From Thermus sp. 2.9 (lineage in GTDB: Bacteria; Deinococcota; Deinococci; Deinococcales; Thermaceae), in contig NZ_JTJB01000010.1 in NCBI RefSeq assembly GCF_000794385.1, forward strand, positions 1 to 64,000: a stretch of 64,000 bases of DNA, in the 5' to 3' direction. Position 1 is the first letter of the stretch. The number at the start of each line of letters is the position of its first letter. Positions 8,775-18,257 of the stretch are shown here, piece by piece. The notes under the pieces are model-generated. The model made no database searches. It was not told the origin of the DNA and worked only from the letters and a program-made list of their open reading frames with translations. The position numbers and the translations under genes were made by a program.

Positions 8775-11344
8775 GCGACCCCTTTGAGCTCCTCAAAGCC
8801 GAGGTGGACCTCTTAGGCCGCCTGCTGGGGGAGGCCATCAGAAAGGTTTCCGGGGAGCGCTTCTTCGCCTTGGTGGAGGAGGTGCGCCTCTTGGCCAAGG
8901 GGCGGCGCCAAGGGGAGGCGGGGGCGGGGGAGGCCCTGTTGCGGCGGGTGGAGGGCCTTTCCGTGGAGGAGGCAGAGGCTTTGGTGCGGGCCTTTACCCA
9001 CTACTTCCACCTGGTGAACCTGGCGGAGGAGCGGCACCGGGTGCGGGTGAACCGCCTAAGGGCCCAGGCGGAAACCCCGGAAAACCCCAGGCCCGAGGGC
9101 TTCTTGGCCCTGGCCCAGGCCCTGAAGGCCCGGGGGCTTTCCCTGGAGGAGGCGGAGGCGCACCTGAACCGCCTGGAGCTTGTCCTCACCTTCACCGCCC
9201 ACCCCACGGAAACCCGCCGCCGCACCTTGCGGCACCACTTGGAAAGGTTGCAGGAGGAGCTGGAAGGCGAGGACCGGGCGCGCCTTGCGGCCCGGGTCGC
9301 CCTCCTCTACGCCACGGAGGAGGTGCGCAAGGCGAGGCCCAGCGTGGAGGACGAGATCAAGGGGGGGCTCTACTACCTGCCCACCACCTTGTGGGAGGCC
9401 ATCCCCAAGGTGGTGGCGGGCCTCGAGGCCGCCTTGGAGCGGGTTTACGGCCGGCGCCCCCGCCTCCAAAGCCCGGTGCGCTTCCGCAGTTGGATCGGCG
9501 GCGACCGGGACGGGAACCCCTACGTCACCCCAGAGGTCACCGCCTTCGCCAGCCGCTACGCCAGGACAGCGGCGCGGGAAAAGTTCCTGGAGGCGCTTGG
9601 GGGCCTGGTGCGGGACCTTTCCCTTTCCGAGGCCCGCCTGCCCGTGCCCAAGGAGGTGCGGGCAGGCGGGGAGGGCGTGGAGCGCTTCCCCGGGGAGCCC
9701 TACCGCCGCTACTTCGCCGCCCTTTACCGGGCCCTGGAGGGGGAAGCCCTCTCCACCGAGGACCTTGCCCGGGCCCTAAGGGTGGCGGAAAAGGGGCTAG
9801 AGGGGGTGGGGCTCGCCCAGGTGGCGGAGGTCTTCCTGAAACCCTTGGAGGCGAGACTTTCCGCCTTCGGCTTGGAACTCGCCCCCTTGGACCTTAGGGA
9901 GGAGTCGGGGAAGCTATTGGAGGCGGCGGCGGAGCTTTTGCGCCTGGGGGGTGTCCACGGCGCCTTCCTTTCCCTGGCCCCGGAGGAGCAAGAAGCCCTC
10001 CTCACCGAGGAGCTCAAGACCCCCCGCCCCCTTCTGCCCGTGGGGGAGTCGCCCCAAGGGGAGGCCTTGCGGGTGGCCTTGGGGGCGCTTAGGGCCTGGG
10101 GGGACAAGGGGGCCCACGTGGTTTCCATGACTCACCACCCCGCCGACCTCCTCGCCGTCTTCCTCCTGGCCCGGGAGGTGGGGCTTTACCGCCCGGGAAA
10201 GCCCCTTCCCTTTGACGTGGTCCCCCTCTTTGAAACCCTGGAGGACCTGAACCGGGCCCCTGGGGTCCTAAAGCGCCTCCTGCAAAACCCCGTCTTCCGC
10301 GCCCACGCCGAGGGGCGGGGCGGGGTGGAGGTGATGATCGGCTACTCCGACTCCAACAAGGACGCTGGCTTCCTCATGGCCAACCTGGCCCTTTACGAGG
10401 CCCAAGAGGCCCTCCACGCCGTGGGGGAGGCGGAGGGTGTTCCCGTTTTCTTTTTCCACGGCCGGGGCACCTCCACCGCCCGGGGTGGGGGGCCGGCGGG
10501 CCGGGCCATCGCCAGCCTCCCCGTAAGGAGCGTGGGGCGCCGCCTCCGCCTCACGGAGCAGGGGGAGGCCCTGGCGGACCGCTACGCCCACCCGGACCTG
10601 GCGGTGCGCCATCTGGAACAGCTCCTCTTCCACTTCGCCCAGGCGGCCTTGGGGGAGGGGGTGGAGCCCAGGCCCGAGTTCCGTCAGGCCCTTTGGGAGG
10701 CGGGGGAAAGGAGCATGGAGCGCTACCGGGCGCTCCTCCAGCAGGAAGGGTTTTTCCCCTTTTTTGAGGCCTTTACCCCCATCCGGGAGATCGGCGAGCT
10801 TCCCATCGCCAGCCGCCCCGTCTACCGCCACGGCCGGGTGCGGGACATCCGGGACCTGCGGGCCATCCCTTGGGTCATGGCCTGGACCCAGGTGCGCCTG
10901 CTCCTGCCGGGGTGGTACGGGCTTTCCGCCTTGGAAAGCCTTCCCCTTTCCCTCCTCCAGGCCATGTATCGGGAGTGGCCCTTCTTCGCCACCACCTTGG
11001 AAAGCGCTGCCATGGCCTTGGCCAAGGCGGACCTGGGGATCGCCGCCTTGTACCTGCGCCTGGTGCCCGAGGGGCTTCGGGGTTTCTTCCAGCACCTGGC
11101 GGAGGAGTACCAGAAGACCGTGGACCTTCTGCAGGCCATTTTTGAGGCCCCCTTGCTTCACAACCAAAAGACCCTGGAGCGGCAAATCGGCCTCAGGAAC
11201 CCTTACGTGGACCCCATCAACTTCGTTCAGGCGGAGCTCCTCCGCCGCTACCGGGCCCCCGGGGGCCGGGAGGACGAGGGCTTGCGGCGGGCCCTTCTCC
11301 TTTCCCTCCTGGGGGTGGCGGCGGGGCTCAGGAACGCCGGCTAG
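8771..11344 (+). CDS. ppc: Phosphoenolpyruvate carboxylase
   Basis: An 857-aa PEP carboxylase that makes oxaloacetate from PEP and bicarbonate, refilling the TCA cycle. Signature 1 with catalytic His is [11 protein letters not shown] (about residue 140); signature 2 is [13 protein letters not shown]; the mobile loop [14 protein letters not shown] carries the Arg/Lys needed for carboxylation. The C-terminus ends in RNAG, the tail expected for allosteric aspartate-sensitive bacterial enzymes. GTG start overlaps the ymdB stop (GTGA). Length matches Thermus homologues. Confidence 0.96.
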   Translation: MSDPFELLKAEVDLLGRLLGEAIRKVSGERFFALVEEVRLLAKGRRQGEAGAGEALLRRVEGLSVEEAEALVRAFTHYFHLVNLAEERHRVRVNRLRAQAETPENPRPEGFLALAQALKARGLSLEEAEAHLNRLELVLTFTAHPTETRRRTLRHHLERLQEELEGEDRARLAARVALLYATEEVRKARPSVEDEIKGGLYYLPTTLWEAIPKVVAGLEAALERVYGRRPRLQSPVRFRSWIGGDRDGNPYVTPEVTAFASRYARTAAREKFLEALGGLVRDLSLSEARLPVPKEVRAGGEGVERFPGEPYRRYFAALYRALEGEALSTEDLARALRVAEKGLEGVGLAQVAEVFLKPLEARLSAFGLELAPLDLREESGKLLEAAAELLRLGGVHGAFLSLAPEEQEALLTEELKTPRPLLPVGESPQGEALRVALGALRAWGDKGAHVVSMTHHPADLLAVFLLAREVGLYRPGKPLPFDVVPLFETLEDLNRAPGVLKRLLQNPVFRAHAEGRGGVEVMIGYSDSNKDAGFLMANLALYEAQEALHAVGEAEGVPVFFFHGRGTSTARGGGPAGRAIASLPVRSVGRRLRLTEQGEALADRYAHPDLAVRHLEQLLFHFAQAALGEGVEPRPEFRQALWEAGERSMERYRALLQQEGFFPFFEAFTPIREIGELPIASRPVYRHGRVRDIRDLRAIPWVMAWTQVRLLLPGWYGLSALESLPLSLLQAMYREWPFFATTLESAAMALAKADLGIAALYLRLVPEGLRGFFQHLAEEYQKTVDLLQAIFEAPLLHNQKTLERQIGLRNPYVDPINFVQAELLRRYRAPGGREDEGLRRALLLSLLGVAAGLRNAG

Positions 11345-11362
11345 ACCGGTATGATGGGGGCG

Positions 11363-11899
11363 ATGGAACCCCTTGGCCACCACCAGGACCAGCGGGTGGG
11401 CGTTTTCGTGGACACCCAGAACCTGTACCATTCCGCCCGGGACTACTACGAGCGCAACGTCAACTTTGAAAGCCTCCTCCGCTATGCCGTGGGGGGAAGG
11501 CGCCTGGTGCGGGCCACCGCCTACGTGGTGGAGAAGGAGGGGGACACCTCCGCCTGGCCGTTTATTTACAAGCTCTCCACCATCGGCTACCGGGTGCGGC
11601 GCATGTACCTCACGGTGAAGGAGGTGGGGGAGGGCGGCAAACCCATCTACGAGGGGAACTGGGACATGGGCATCGCCGCGGACATGGTGCGGCTCATGCC
11701 CTATTTGGACGTGGTGGTTTTGGGAAGCGGTGACGGGGACTTCGTGGAGATCCTCGAGGTCCTCATGGAGCGGGGCATCCGGGTGGAGGTGATCGCCTTC
11801 CGCGAAACCACCGCCCAGAAGCTCATTGACGCCGTGGACCGCTTCGTCCACCTCCCCGACATCCCCAACCCCTTCATGGAGCCGAAGAATGCCGGATGA
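11363..11899 (+). CDS. NYN (PIN-like) domain protein, LabA/DUF88 type
   Basis: A 178-aa NYN-domain protein, a PIN-like nuclease fold. Acidic metal-site residues are in VFVDTQNLYHSA, WDMGIAADM and VVLGSGDGDFVEIL, followed by GIRVEVIAF. Expected to act on RNA; cellular substrate unknown. TATGAT at 11350-11355 and a 7-base gap mark ATG 11363 as a leaderless start, although ATGs at 11351/11354 are in frame. It overlaps queA by 4 bases. Confidence 0.82.
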   Translation: MEPLGHHQDQRVGVFVDTQNLYHSARDYYERNVNFESLLRYAVGGRRLVRATAYVVEKEGDTSAWPFIYKLSTIGYRVRRMYLTVKEVGEGGKPIYEGNWDMGIAADMVRLMPYLDVVVLGSGDGDFVEILEVLMERGIRVEVIAFRETTAQKLIDAVDRFVHLPDIPNPFMEPKNAG

Positions 11900-12951
11900 G
11901 CGAGCTTGACCTCTACGATTACCACCTGCCCCCCGAGCAGATCGCCCAGGCGGGGGTGGAGCCCCGGGACGCCGCCCGGATGATGGTGGTCTACCGGGAA
12001 GGCCCCTTCAGGGTGGACCACCGGCGGGTGCGGGACCTCCCCGCCTTTTTACGCCCGGGGGACGTGTTGGTCTTCAACGAGAGCAAGGTGATCCCCGCCC
12101 GCCTCCTGGCCCAAAAGCCCACGGGGGGCCGGGTGGAGATCCTTTTGGTGCGGGAGAAGGCCCCGGGGCTTTGGGAGGCCCTTTTGGGCCCGGCCCGGAG
12201 GGCGCCCGTGGGCACAAGGCTGGCGCTCCTTTCCCCCAAGGACTTAGGGCCCGTGGAGGGCCTTGAGGCGGAGGTGGTGGGGGTGGAGCCCGATGGGGTG
12301 CGGCTTCTCCGCTTCCAAGGGGATTTGGCCGCCCACCTGGAAGCGGTGGGGGAGGTGCCCCTCCCCCCTTACATCAAGGCCCAGATCCCTTTGGAGCGCT
12401 ACCAGACCGTGTACGCCAAGCGCCCGGGGTCCGTGGCCGCCCCCACCGCCGGCCTCCACTTCACCCCCGAGCTTCTGGACCGCTTGGCGGCCATGGGGGT
12501 GGAGCTTTGCTTCCTCACCCTCCACGTGGGCCCCGGCACCTTCCGCCCCATCAAGGGGGAGGTGGAGAAGCACGAGATGCACGCTGAGCCCTTTGAGATC
12601 CCCGAGGCCACCGCCGTAGCGGTGAACCGCGCCCGGGCCGAGGGGCGCAGGGTGGTGGCGGTGGGGACCACGGTGGTGCGGGCCCTGGAGAGCGCTTGGC
12701 ACGAAGGGGAAGGGGTGGTGCCAGGGGCGGGGGAGACCAGGCTCTTCATCCGCCCGCCCTACACCTTCCGGGCCATAGACGCCCTCTTCACCAACTTCCA
12801 CCTGCCCCGCTCCACCCTCCTCATGCTGGTGGCTGCCTTCTTGGGGCGGGAGCGGACCCTCGAGGCCTACCGCCTGGCGGTGGCGGAGGGGTACCGCTTT
12901 TACTCCCTGGGGGATGCCATGCTCATCCTTCCCCGCCCTGAAGGTGCATGA
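11896..12951 (+). CDS. queA: S-adenosylmethionine:tRNA ribosyltransferase-isomerase
   Basis: QueA, 351 aa. It transfers and isomerises ribose from SAM onto preQ1-tRNA, giving epoxyqueuosine at the wobble position. Recognised by YDYHLPPEQIAQ at the start, VLVFNESKVIPARL, SVAAPTAGLHFT, LHVGPGTFRP and TNFHLPRSTLLML. Coupled to the NYN gene through ATGA. Confidence 0.96.
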   Translation: MSELDLYDYHLPPEQIAQAGVEPRDAARMMVVYREGPFRVDHRRVRDLPAFLRPGDVLVFNESKVIPARLLAQKPTGGRVEILLVREKAPGLWEALLGPARRAPVGTRLALLSPKDLGPVEGLEAEVVGVEPDGVRLLRFQGDLAAHLEAVGEVPLPPYIKAQIPLERYQTVYAKRPGSVAAPTAGLHFTPELLDRLAAMGVELCFLTLHVGPGTFRPIKGEVEKHEMHAEPFEIPEATAVAVNRARAEGRRVVAVGTTVVRALESAWHEGEGVVPGAGETRLFIRPPYTFRAIDALFTNFHLPRSTLLMLVAAFLGRERTLEAYRLAVAEGYRFYSLGDAMLILPRPEGA

Positions 12952-13321
12952 GCCAAGCCCAGGCGGCCTCGGCCTCGAGGAGGGTGGGCTTGCGCTCGGG
13001 GGCAAACCAGGCGAGGAGGGGGGCTAAGGCTTCCGGGTCCAGGGGGCTTGGCTCGGGCGAGAGGACCAGCTTGTGGTCCCCGTCGGAAAGGGCCACCATG
13101 CCTATGAGGAACCCTACCGCCTCGGTGCCTGGAGGGAGGGGAGGCCCCAGGTAGCAGGCGTCCACCTCCTCCCCGTCCGCGGGGTTGAGGAGGCCGGGGA
13201 CGAAGCCGTAGTTCACCGGGGCCGGGGCGTCCTCGCCCACAAGGACGAGCCTTCCTCCCTTGAAGGCGTAGCGCAAGGGGCTCCCCTTGCTCCACTCCAC
13301 CAGCGTGCGGAGCCGCTTCAT
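12923..13321 (-). CDS. Inorganic pyrophosphatase-like small protein
   Basis: A 132-aa protein with the beginning of the family I inorganic pyrophosphatase core (VNYGFVPGLLNPADGEEVDACYLG, then DGDHKLVL). It is shorter than true PPases (about 170 aa) and keeps only part of the acidic metal-binding set, so catalytic activity is doubtful. It is convergent with queA (29-base overlap) and overlaps mgtE by 4 bases. Confidence 0.65.
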   Translation of the reverse strand: MKRLRTLVEWSKGSPLRYAFKGGRLVLVGEDAPAPVNYGFVPGLLNPADGEEVDACYLGPPLPPGTEAVGFLIGMVALSDGDHKLVLSPEPSPLDPEALAPLLAWFAPERKPTLLEAEAAWAWLMHLQGGEG

Positions 13322-14667
13322 GCCAGGTTCAAAAGGAGCCGGGCCACGGTGAGGTAGATGAGGAGCCCGGAGATATCGGAGAGGGTGGCCACCAAGGGGT
13401 TGGAGACCAAGGCGGGGTCCACCCCAAACCGCCTCAGGACCACGGGGAGCATGGCCCCCACCAGGTTGGCGAAGAGGACCAAAAGGAAGAGGGCGAGCCC
13501 CACCACCGGGGCCAAGGCGGCGTGCCCGTCCAGCACCACCTTGCCCAGGAGCAACAGGGCGAGGGTCAGGCCGAGCAGGCTTCCCACCACGCTCTCCTTT
13601 AGCAACACCCTCCGCCAGTCCTTCAGGTCCAGGTCCCGGGTGGCCAGGGCGCGGATGATGAGGGTGGCGGACTGGTTGCCCGTGTTCCCCCCGGTGCCCA
13701 GGAGCACGGGCACGTAAAAGGCCAAGGCGGTCACCGCCTCCAGGAGGCTTTCAAAGCCCTGGAGGATGGAGCTCGTCACCATCCCCGTGAGGATGAGGAT
13801 GACGAGCCAACGCACCCGGGCGAGCCACAGGATGATGGGGGAGGCTTGGCTGTAGACCAGGTCGGGCACGTCCACGGCGGCGAGCCGGTGGATGTCTTCG
13901 GTGGCTTCCTCCTCCAAAACGTCCAGGACGTCGTCCACCGTGACGATGCCCACGAGGCGGCCTTCCTCGTCCACCACCGGCAAGACGGTGAAGTCGTAGT
14001 CCGCCATGAGGCGGGCCACCTCCTCCTGGTCGGTGTCCGTGCGCACGTGGACCACCTTGGGGTTCATGATCTCCCGCACCCGGGTTTTGGGGTCGGCCAC
14101 GATGAGGTCCCGTAGGGAGAGCACCCCCTTTAGCCGGCCCGCCTCGTCCACCACGTAGAGGTAGTAGATGGTTTCCGCGTCCGGGGCCGCCCGGCGCAGG
14201 AAGCGGAGGACCTCCTCCACCGTCATCCCTTCCCGCACCGCCACGTACTCGGGGGTCATGAGGCCGCCCGCCTCGTCCTCCTCGTACTGGGTGAGCTCTT
14301 CCACCTCGGCCCGGGTCTTGGGGTCCAGGGCCTCCTTGAGCTTGCGGTAAAGCTCGGGGTCCTCCTCCTCCACCGCCTGGAGGGCGTCCGCCAGGTCGTC
14401 CAGGGAAAGCTCCTGCAGAAGCTCCTGGGTGCGCCAGGGGGGCAGGGTTTTGAGGTACTCCGCCTGGGCCTCGGGGGGGAGGTTGGAGAAGACCTCCGCC
14501 GCCTTGTCCTTGGGGAGCAGGGTCAGGAGGACGTAGCGATGTTCGCCCTTAAGCTCGTCCCAAAGCTCCAGGAGGTCCTGGGGGTGGACCTCTTCCAGGA
14601 GGCTTTTGAGCTTGAGGGTGTCGCCGTCTTCCAGGGCTTGGAGAAGGGGGGAAAGGGTGGTTTCCAC
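13318..14667 (-). CDS. mgtE: Magnesium transporter MgtE
   Basis: A 449-aa Mg2+ channel. The N domain (residues ~1-130, helical superhelix with LPPEAQAEYL), two CBS domains (~130-260, with EIMNPKVVHVRTD and VGIVTVDDVLDVLEEE), a plug helix and five transmembrane helices in the C-terminal 180 residues (GTGGNTGNQSATLIIRALA is the pore-lining segment) are all present. Mg2+ binding between N and CBS domains closes the channel. GTG start with GGAGG upstream; the leader has alternative hairpins that can mask it. Confidence 0.95.
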   Translation of the reverse strand: METTLSPLLQALEDGDTLKLKSLLEEVHPQDLLELWDELKGEHRYVLLTLLPKDKAAEVFSNLPPEAQAEYLKTLPPWRTQELLQELSLDDLADALQAVEEEDPELYRKLKEALDPKTRAEVEELTQYEEDEAGGLMTPEYVAVREGMTVEEVLRFLRRAAPDAETIYYLYVVDEAGRLKGVLSLRDLIVADPKTRVREIMNPKVVHVRTDTDQEEVARLMADYDFTVLPVVDEEGRLVGIVTVDDVLDVLEEEATEDIHRLAAVDVPDLVYSQASPIILWLARVRWLVILILTGMVTSSILQGFESLLEAVTALAFYVPVLLGTGGNTGNQSATLIIRALATRDLDLKDWRRVLLKESVVGSLLGLTLALLLLGKVVLDGHAALAPVVGLALFLLVLFANLVGAMLPVVLRRFGVDPALVSNPLVATLSDISGLLIYLTVARLLLNLA

Positions 14668-14713
14668 AGGCGGCCTCCTTTCTGGCTGAAGGCCGCCTGC
14701 GGGCGGCCCTCAG
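14667..14713 (-). promoter_or_regulatory. Mutually exclusive hairpins in the mgtE leader
   Basis: Read on the minus strand, 14713-14702 can pair with 14697-14686 (12 bp with one G-U), or 14699-14691 can pair perfectly with 14675-14667. The two stems share 14691-14697, so only one can form. The proximal one encloses the AGGAGG ribosome-binding site. This is the architecture of a translational riboswitch or Mg2+-sensing leader. I could not match it to the M-box consensus. Confidence 0.5.
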
Positions 14714-14817
14714 CGCTTAGGACTCGAGGGCAAGGGCCCTAACATAACCTTTCCCAGGGTATTCCCTGGCCTGGGCCCCGTCAACCTTGCCCGCTAGAAA
14801 TGTAGGAAAAATTGAGG

Positions 14818-14847
14818 TTGACACGCTCAAGGGCCATGGCCTATCCT
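14818..14847 (+). promoter_or_regulatory. ffh promoter
   Basis: TTGACA at 14818-14823, an 18-base spacer and TATCCT at 14842-14847; a short leader runs to the ffh ATG at 14876. Confidence 0.7.
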
Positions 14848-14875
14848 GGAGCCCGGCCTGGGGGCCGTGCACACC

Positions 14876-16177
14876 ATGTTTGCCCAGCTAGCGGCGCGCC
14901 TACAAGAAGCCATAGACCGGCTCCGGGGCCGGGGGCGGATCACCGAGGAGGACCTGAAGGCCACCCTGCGGGAGATCCGCCGGGCCCTCATGGATGCCGA
15001 CGTCAACCTGGAGGTGGCCCGGAGCTTCGTGGAGGGGGTGCGGGAAAGGGCTTTGGGCCAAAAGGTCTTGGAAAGCCTCACCCCCGCCGAGGTCATCCTG
15101 GCCACGGTGTACGAGGCCCTCAAGGAGGCCCTGGGGGGCGAGGCCAAGCTCCCCGTTCTCAAGGACAAGAACCTCTGGTTCCTGGTGGGGCTTCAGGGCT
15201 CGGGCAAGACCACCACCGCCGCCAAGCTCGCCCTTTACTACAAGGGCAAGGGGCGCCGTCCCCTCCTGGTGGCCGCCGACACCCAGCGCCCCGCCGCCCG
15301 GGAGCAGCTACGGCTTTTGGGGGAGAAGGTGGGGGTGCCGGTCCTGGAGGTGATGGACGGGGAGTCCCCGGAGTCCATCCGCCGGCGGGTGGAGGAGAAG
15401 GCCCGCCTGGAGGCCCGGGACCTGATCTTGGTGGACACCGCCGGCCGCCTGCAGATTGACGAGCCCCTCATGGCCGAGCTTTTCCGCCTCAAGGAGGTCA
15501 TGCGCCCCGACGAGGTCCTCCTGGTCCTGGACGCCATGACCGGGCAGGAGGCCCTGGGCGTGGCCAAGACCTTTGACGCGCGCATCGGGGTCACGGGCCT
15601 CGTCCTCACCAAGCTGGATGGGGATGCCCGGGGTGGAGCGGCGCTTTCCGCGCGGCACGTCACGGGCAAGCCCATCTACTTCGCCGGGGTTTCCGAGCGC
15701 CCGGAGGGCCTGGAGCCCTTCTACCCCGAGCGGCTCGCCAGCCGCATCCTGGGCATGGGGGACGTGGCCACCCTGGCGGAGAAGGTGCGGCAGGCGGGCC
15801 TCGAGGCGGAAGCCCCTAAGGCCGCCAAGGACCTCACCCTGGAGGACTTCCTCAGGCAACTGCAAAATCTCAAGCGCCTGGGCTCCTTCTCCGAGATCCT
15901 GGGCATGCTCCCGGGGATGGGGAAGGTCCTTCAGGGGGTCCAGGTGGACGAAAGGGCCATCAAGCGCTTGGAGGCCATCGTCCTTTCCATGACGCCGGAG
16001 GAGCGCAAGGACCCCCGCATCCTGAACGGCTCCCGGCGCAAGCGCATCGCCAAGGGGAGCGGCACCACCGTCCAGGAGGTGAACCGCTTCATCAAGTCTT
16101 TTGAGGAAACCAAGGCCCTGATGAAGTCCCTGGAAAAGCGCAAGGGCCGGGGACTCATGGGAATGTTCAGGAGGTAG
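14876..16177 (+). CDS. ffh: Signal recognition particle protein Ffh
   Basis: A 433-aa SRP54 GTPase: N domain (1-85), G domain with [43 protein letters not shown], and an M domain that ends in [19 protein letters not shown], the RNA-binding motif for 4.5S RNA. It targets ribosomes making membrane proteins. Near-identical in layout to the Thermus aquaticus protein used for crystallography. ATG 14876 preferred over GTG 14867. Confidence 0.97.
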   Translation: MFAQLAARLQEAIDRLRGRGRITEEDLKATLREIRRALMDADVNLEVARSFVEGVRERALGQKVLESLTPAEVILATVYEALKEALGGEAKLPVLKDKNLWFLVGLQGSGKTTTAAKLALYYKGKGRRPLLVAADTQRPAAREQLRLLGEKVGVPVLEVMDGESPESIRRRVEEKARLEARDLILVDTAGRLQIDEPLMAELFRLKEVMRPDEVLLVLDAMTGQEALGVAKTFDARIGVTGLVLTKLDGDARGGAALSARHVTGKPIYFAGVSERPEGLEPFYPERLASRILGMGDVATLAEKVRQAGLEAEAPKAAKDLTLEDFLRQLQNLKRLGSFSEILGMLPGMGKVLQGVQVDERAIKRLEAIVLSMTPEERKDPRILNGSRRKRIAKGSGTTVQEVNRFIKSFEETKALMKSLEKRKGRGLMGMFRR

Positions 16178-16184
16178 ACGAGGC

Positions 16185-16439
16185 ATGGTTAAGATCAGGC
16201 TTTCCCGGTTTGGCTCCAAGCACAACCCCCACTACCGCATCGTGGTCACCGATAGCCGCAGGAAGCGGGACGGGGCGTACATTGAAAAGATCGGCTACTA
16301 CGACCCCCGCAAGACCACCCCCGACTGGCTCAAGGTGGACGTGGAGCGGGCCAAGTACTGGCTTTCCGTGGGGGCGCAGCCCACGGACACCGCCCGCCGG
16401 CTCTTGCGCCAGGCGGGGGTTTTCCGGCAGGAGGTCTAG
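16185..16439 (+). CDS. rpsP: 30S ribosomal protein S16
   Basis: S16, 84 aa, begins [20 protein letters not shown] and carries [11 protein letters not shown], the family hallmark. 7 bases downstream of ffh with its own GAGGC ribosome-binding site; ffh-rpsP-khpA-rimM is a conserved bacterial neighbourhood. Confidence 0.97.
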   Translation: MVKIRLSRFGSKHNPHYRIVVTDSRRKRDGAYIEKIGYYDPRKTTPDWLKVDVERAKYWLSVGAQPTDTARRLLRQAGVFRQEV

Positions 16440-16498
16440 GCCCTTTCCCTGGCGTTGGGCGGGGCGGGGGCCCCGCCTTCTTCCTTTACCATGGAGGC

Positions 16499-16717
16499 AT
16501 GAAGGACCTGGTGGAGTACCTGGCCAAAAGCGTGGTGGACCACCCCGAGGCGGTGAGGGTGCAAGAGCGGCGCACCCGGGAGGGCCTGGTCTACCTGGTG
16601 GAGGTGGCGCAGGAGGACAAAGGGCGGCTCATTGGCAAGCAGGGCCGGGTGATAGAGGCCATCCGCACCCTGGTGCGGGCCTACGCCAAGCGCAAGGTGG
16701 GGGTGGAGGTGCGCTAA
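16499..16717 (+). CDS. khpA: KH-domain RNA-binding protein KhpA
   Basis: A 72-aa single KH-domain protein with the GxxG loop in LIGKQGRVIEAIRTLV. KhpA partners KhpB in RNA binding and cell-envelope control in Gram-positives. It sits between rpsP and rimM, as in most bacteria. TACCAT ends 6 bases before the ATG, so it may also have a leaderless promoter of its own. Confidence 0.92.
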   Translation: MKDLVEYLAKSVVDHPEAVRVQERRTREGLVYLVEVAQEDKGRLIGKQGRVIEAIRTLVRAYAKRKVGVEVR

Positions 16718-16726
16718 ACTAAGGGT

Positions 16727-17224
16727 ATGCGCCTGGTGGAGATCGGTCGCTTTGGCGCCCCCTACGCCCTCCAAGGCGGCCTGAAGTTCCGGGGGGAGCC
16801 GGTGGTGGCCCACCTGGAACGAGTGTACGTGGAAGGGCACGGCTGGCGGGCGGTGGAGGACCTCTACCAGGTGGCGGGGGACGTGGTGGTCCACCTGGCG
16901 GGGGTTACCACACGGGAGCTGGCGGAGGCCTTGGTGGGCCTTCGCGTCTACGCCGAGGTGGAGGACCTTCCCCCCTTGGAGGAAGGGCAGTACTACTACT
17001 TCGCCCTCATGGGCCTTCCCGTTTTCGTGGGAGGCGTTCAGGTGGGGGAAGTGGTGGACATCCTGGACGCCGGGGCCCAGGACGTCTTGGTGGTGCGGGG
17101 GGTGGGGGAGCGGCTTCGCGATCGGGCGGAGCGGCTCATTCCCCTGCAAGCCCCCTATGTGCGGGTGGAGGCGGAAGGGATCCACGTGGAGCCCATCCCC
17201 GGCCTCTTTGATGAGGAAGCTTAG
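16727..17224 (+). CDS. rimM: Ribosome maturation factor RimM
   Basis: RimM, 165 aa: an N-terminal barrel (VEIGRFGAPYALQGGLKF) and the C-terminal PRC barrel (YYYFALMGLPVFVGGVQVGEV). It binds S19 during 30S head assembly. TAAACT ends 6 bases before ATG, another leaderless-type start within the operon. Confidence 0.94.
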   Translation: MRLVEIGRFGAPYALQGGLKFRGEPVVAHLERVYVEGHGWRAVEDLYQVAGDVVVHLAGVTTRELAEALVGLRVYAEVEDLPPLEEGQYYYFALMGLPVFVGGVQVGEVVDILDAGAQDVLVVRGVGERLRDRAERLIPLQAPYVRVEAEGIHVEPIPGLFDEEA

Positions 17225-18129
17225 AGGAGGTTTTCCTCCGGGGGTTGATGGCTGAGGTCCAAAAGGTGTTTGAGCTTCAAGGCAGCTTCCACGCCTTGGG
17301 TGCCGTAGTTGTTGTTGAAGATCACGAAGACTTTCTCCGCCCGCTCCGCCAAGGTTCGGGTGGCCTGGGCTAGATCCCGGAGCTCTTCCTCGGAGTACCG
17401 CCAGTTAAAGCGCTCGTAGGGCTTGGTGTGGGGGCCTTTCCAGGTTTCGGCGTTTCTGCCGTGGCACCGGAGGACGCTCACGGGGTGGGTGGGCTCCAGG
17501 ACCCTTGGGGGGGCTTCGGGGTGGGGCGGGGCGTCCACGCTCACGTGGATGAGGCCAAGCCGGAGTAGCTCCTTTCTTACGAACCCCCAGGCGGTGTACC
17601 ACTTGGGGTTGCGGAACTCCACCGCCACCCAGTAGCCCTTCGTCCTTTCCGCCAAGCGTTCCAGGTACTGGAAGCTTCGGGGCTTGGGTTCGGTCCAAGG
17701 GGGAAGGCCGAAGTGGAGGTAGCCCAGCTTGCCCGCCTGCCTCAGGGGCTCCAAGGCGGCGAAGAAGCGGTTCCAAGCCTCCTCCATCACCTCTCCCGGC
17801 ACCTCCCGCTGCGCCAGGTGGCCTTCCTGCCGCGGAAGAAGGGAGCGGAGGTCCTTGGGGAGGGTTTGGGCCTCGAGGCCGTGCCCGGTGAAGGCGGAAT
17901 AAGCCTTCACGTGAAAGAGGAAGCCCTCCGGGGTCCTTTCCGCCCACTTTTGCACCACCTCGGGCCGGGGGAGGGCGTAGAAGGTGCTGTCCACTTCCAC
18001 GGTGTCAAAGTGCTGGGCGTAGTACCGGAGGCGCTTTTCCGGGTGCCCCTTTACCTCGGGCGGGTACCAGCCCGAGGCCAAGAGGGTTTCGTCCGTCCAA
18101 CTGGCGGTGCCCACCCGGATTTCCGCCAC
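17221..18129 (-). CDS. DUF72 (YecE-like) TIM-barrel protein
   Basis: A 302-aa DUF72 protein: IRVGTASWTDETLL at the start, YYAQHFDTVEVDSTFY, WVAVEFRNPKWY, VLRCHGRN, and a C-terminal KVFVIFNNNYGTQGVEAAL. The fold is a TIM barrel of unknown activity; some relatives are linked to DNA-related roles. Convergent to rimM with a 4-base overlap. Confidence 0.9.
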   Translation of the reverse strand: MAEIRVGTASWTDETLLASGWYPPEVKGHPEKRLRYYAQHFDTVEVDSTFYALPRPEVVQKWAERTPEGFLFHVKAYSAFTGHGLEAQTLPKDLRSLLPRQEGHLAQREVPGEVMEEAWNRFFAALEPLRQAGKLGYLHFGLPPWTEPKPRSFQYLERLAERTKGYWVAVEFRNPKWYTAWGFVRKELLRLGLIHVSVDAPPHPEAPPRVLEPTHPVSVLRCHGRNAETWKGPHTKPYERFNWRYSEEELRDLAQATRTLAERAEKVFVIFNNNYGTQGVEAALKLKHLLDLSHQPPEENLL

Positions 18130-18147
18130 ACCTTCATGGTAAGCCCT

Positions 18148-18234
18148 TTAAGCGGCGGGCAGCCCCCTCGTCTTCCAGGCGGCGGGCGGGCCGAAGGCGG
18201 TGCCCAGGAGGGCAAACAAAAGGACCCGGACCAT
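18148..18234 (-). CDS. Possible 28-aa secreted-peptide remnant
   Basis: A short frame starting MVRVLLFALLGTAFGPPAA looks like a signal peptide followed by about nine residues and a stop. It may be the stump of a deleted exported protein between two other genes. No good ribosome-binding site seen. Confidence 0.25.
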   Translation of the reverse strand: MVRVLLFALLGTAFGPPAAWKTRGLPAA

Positions 18235-18257
18235 GCCCGGGTCCAGGCTTGCCCGCC

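Noticed and set aside
10268-11851. 527-codon frame opposite ppc
   Set aside because: Runs antisense across two clear genes and has no protein-like motifs.
14667-14800. Standard M-box riboswitch upstream of mgtE
   Set aside because: The leader is short and I could not find the conserved M-box core, so only the alternative hairpins are reported.
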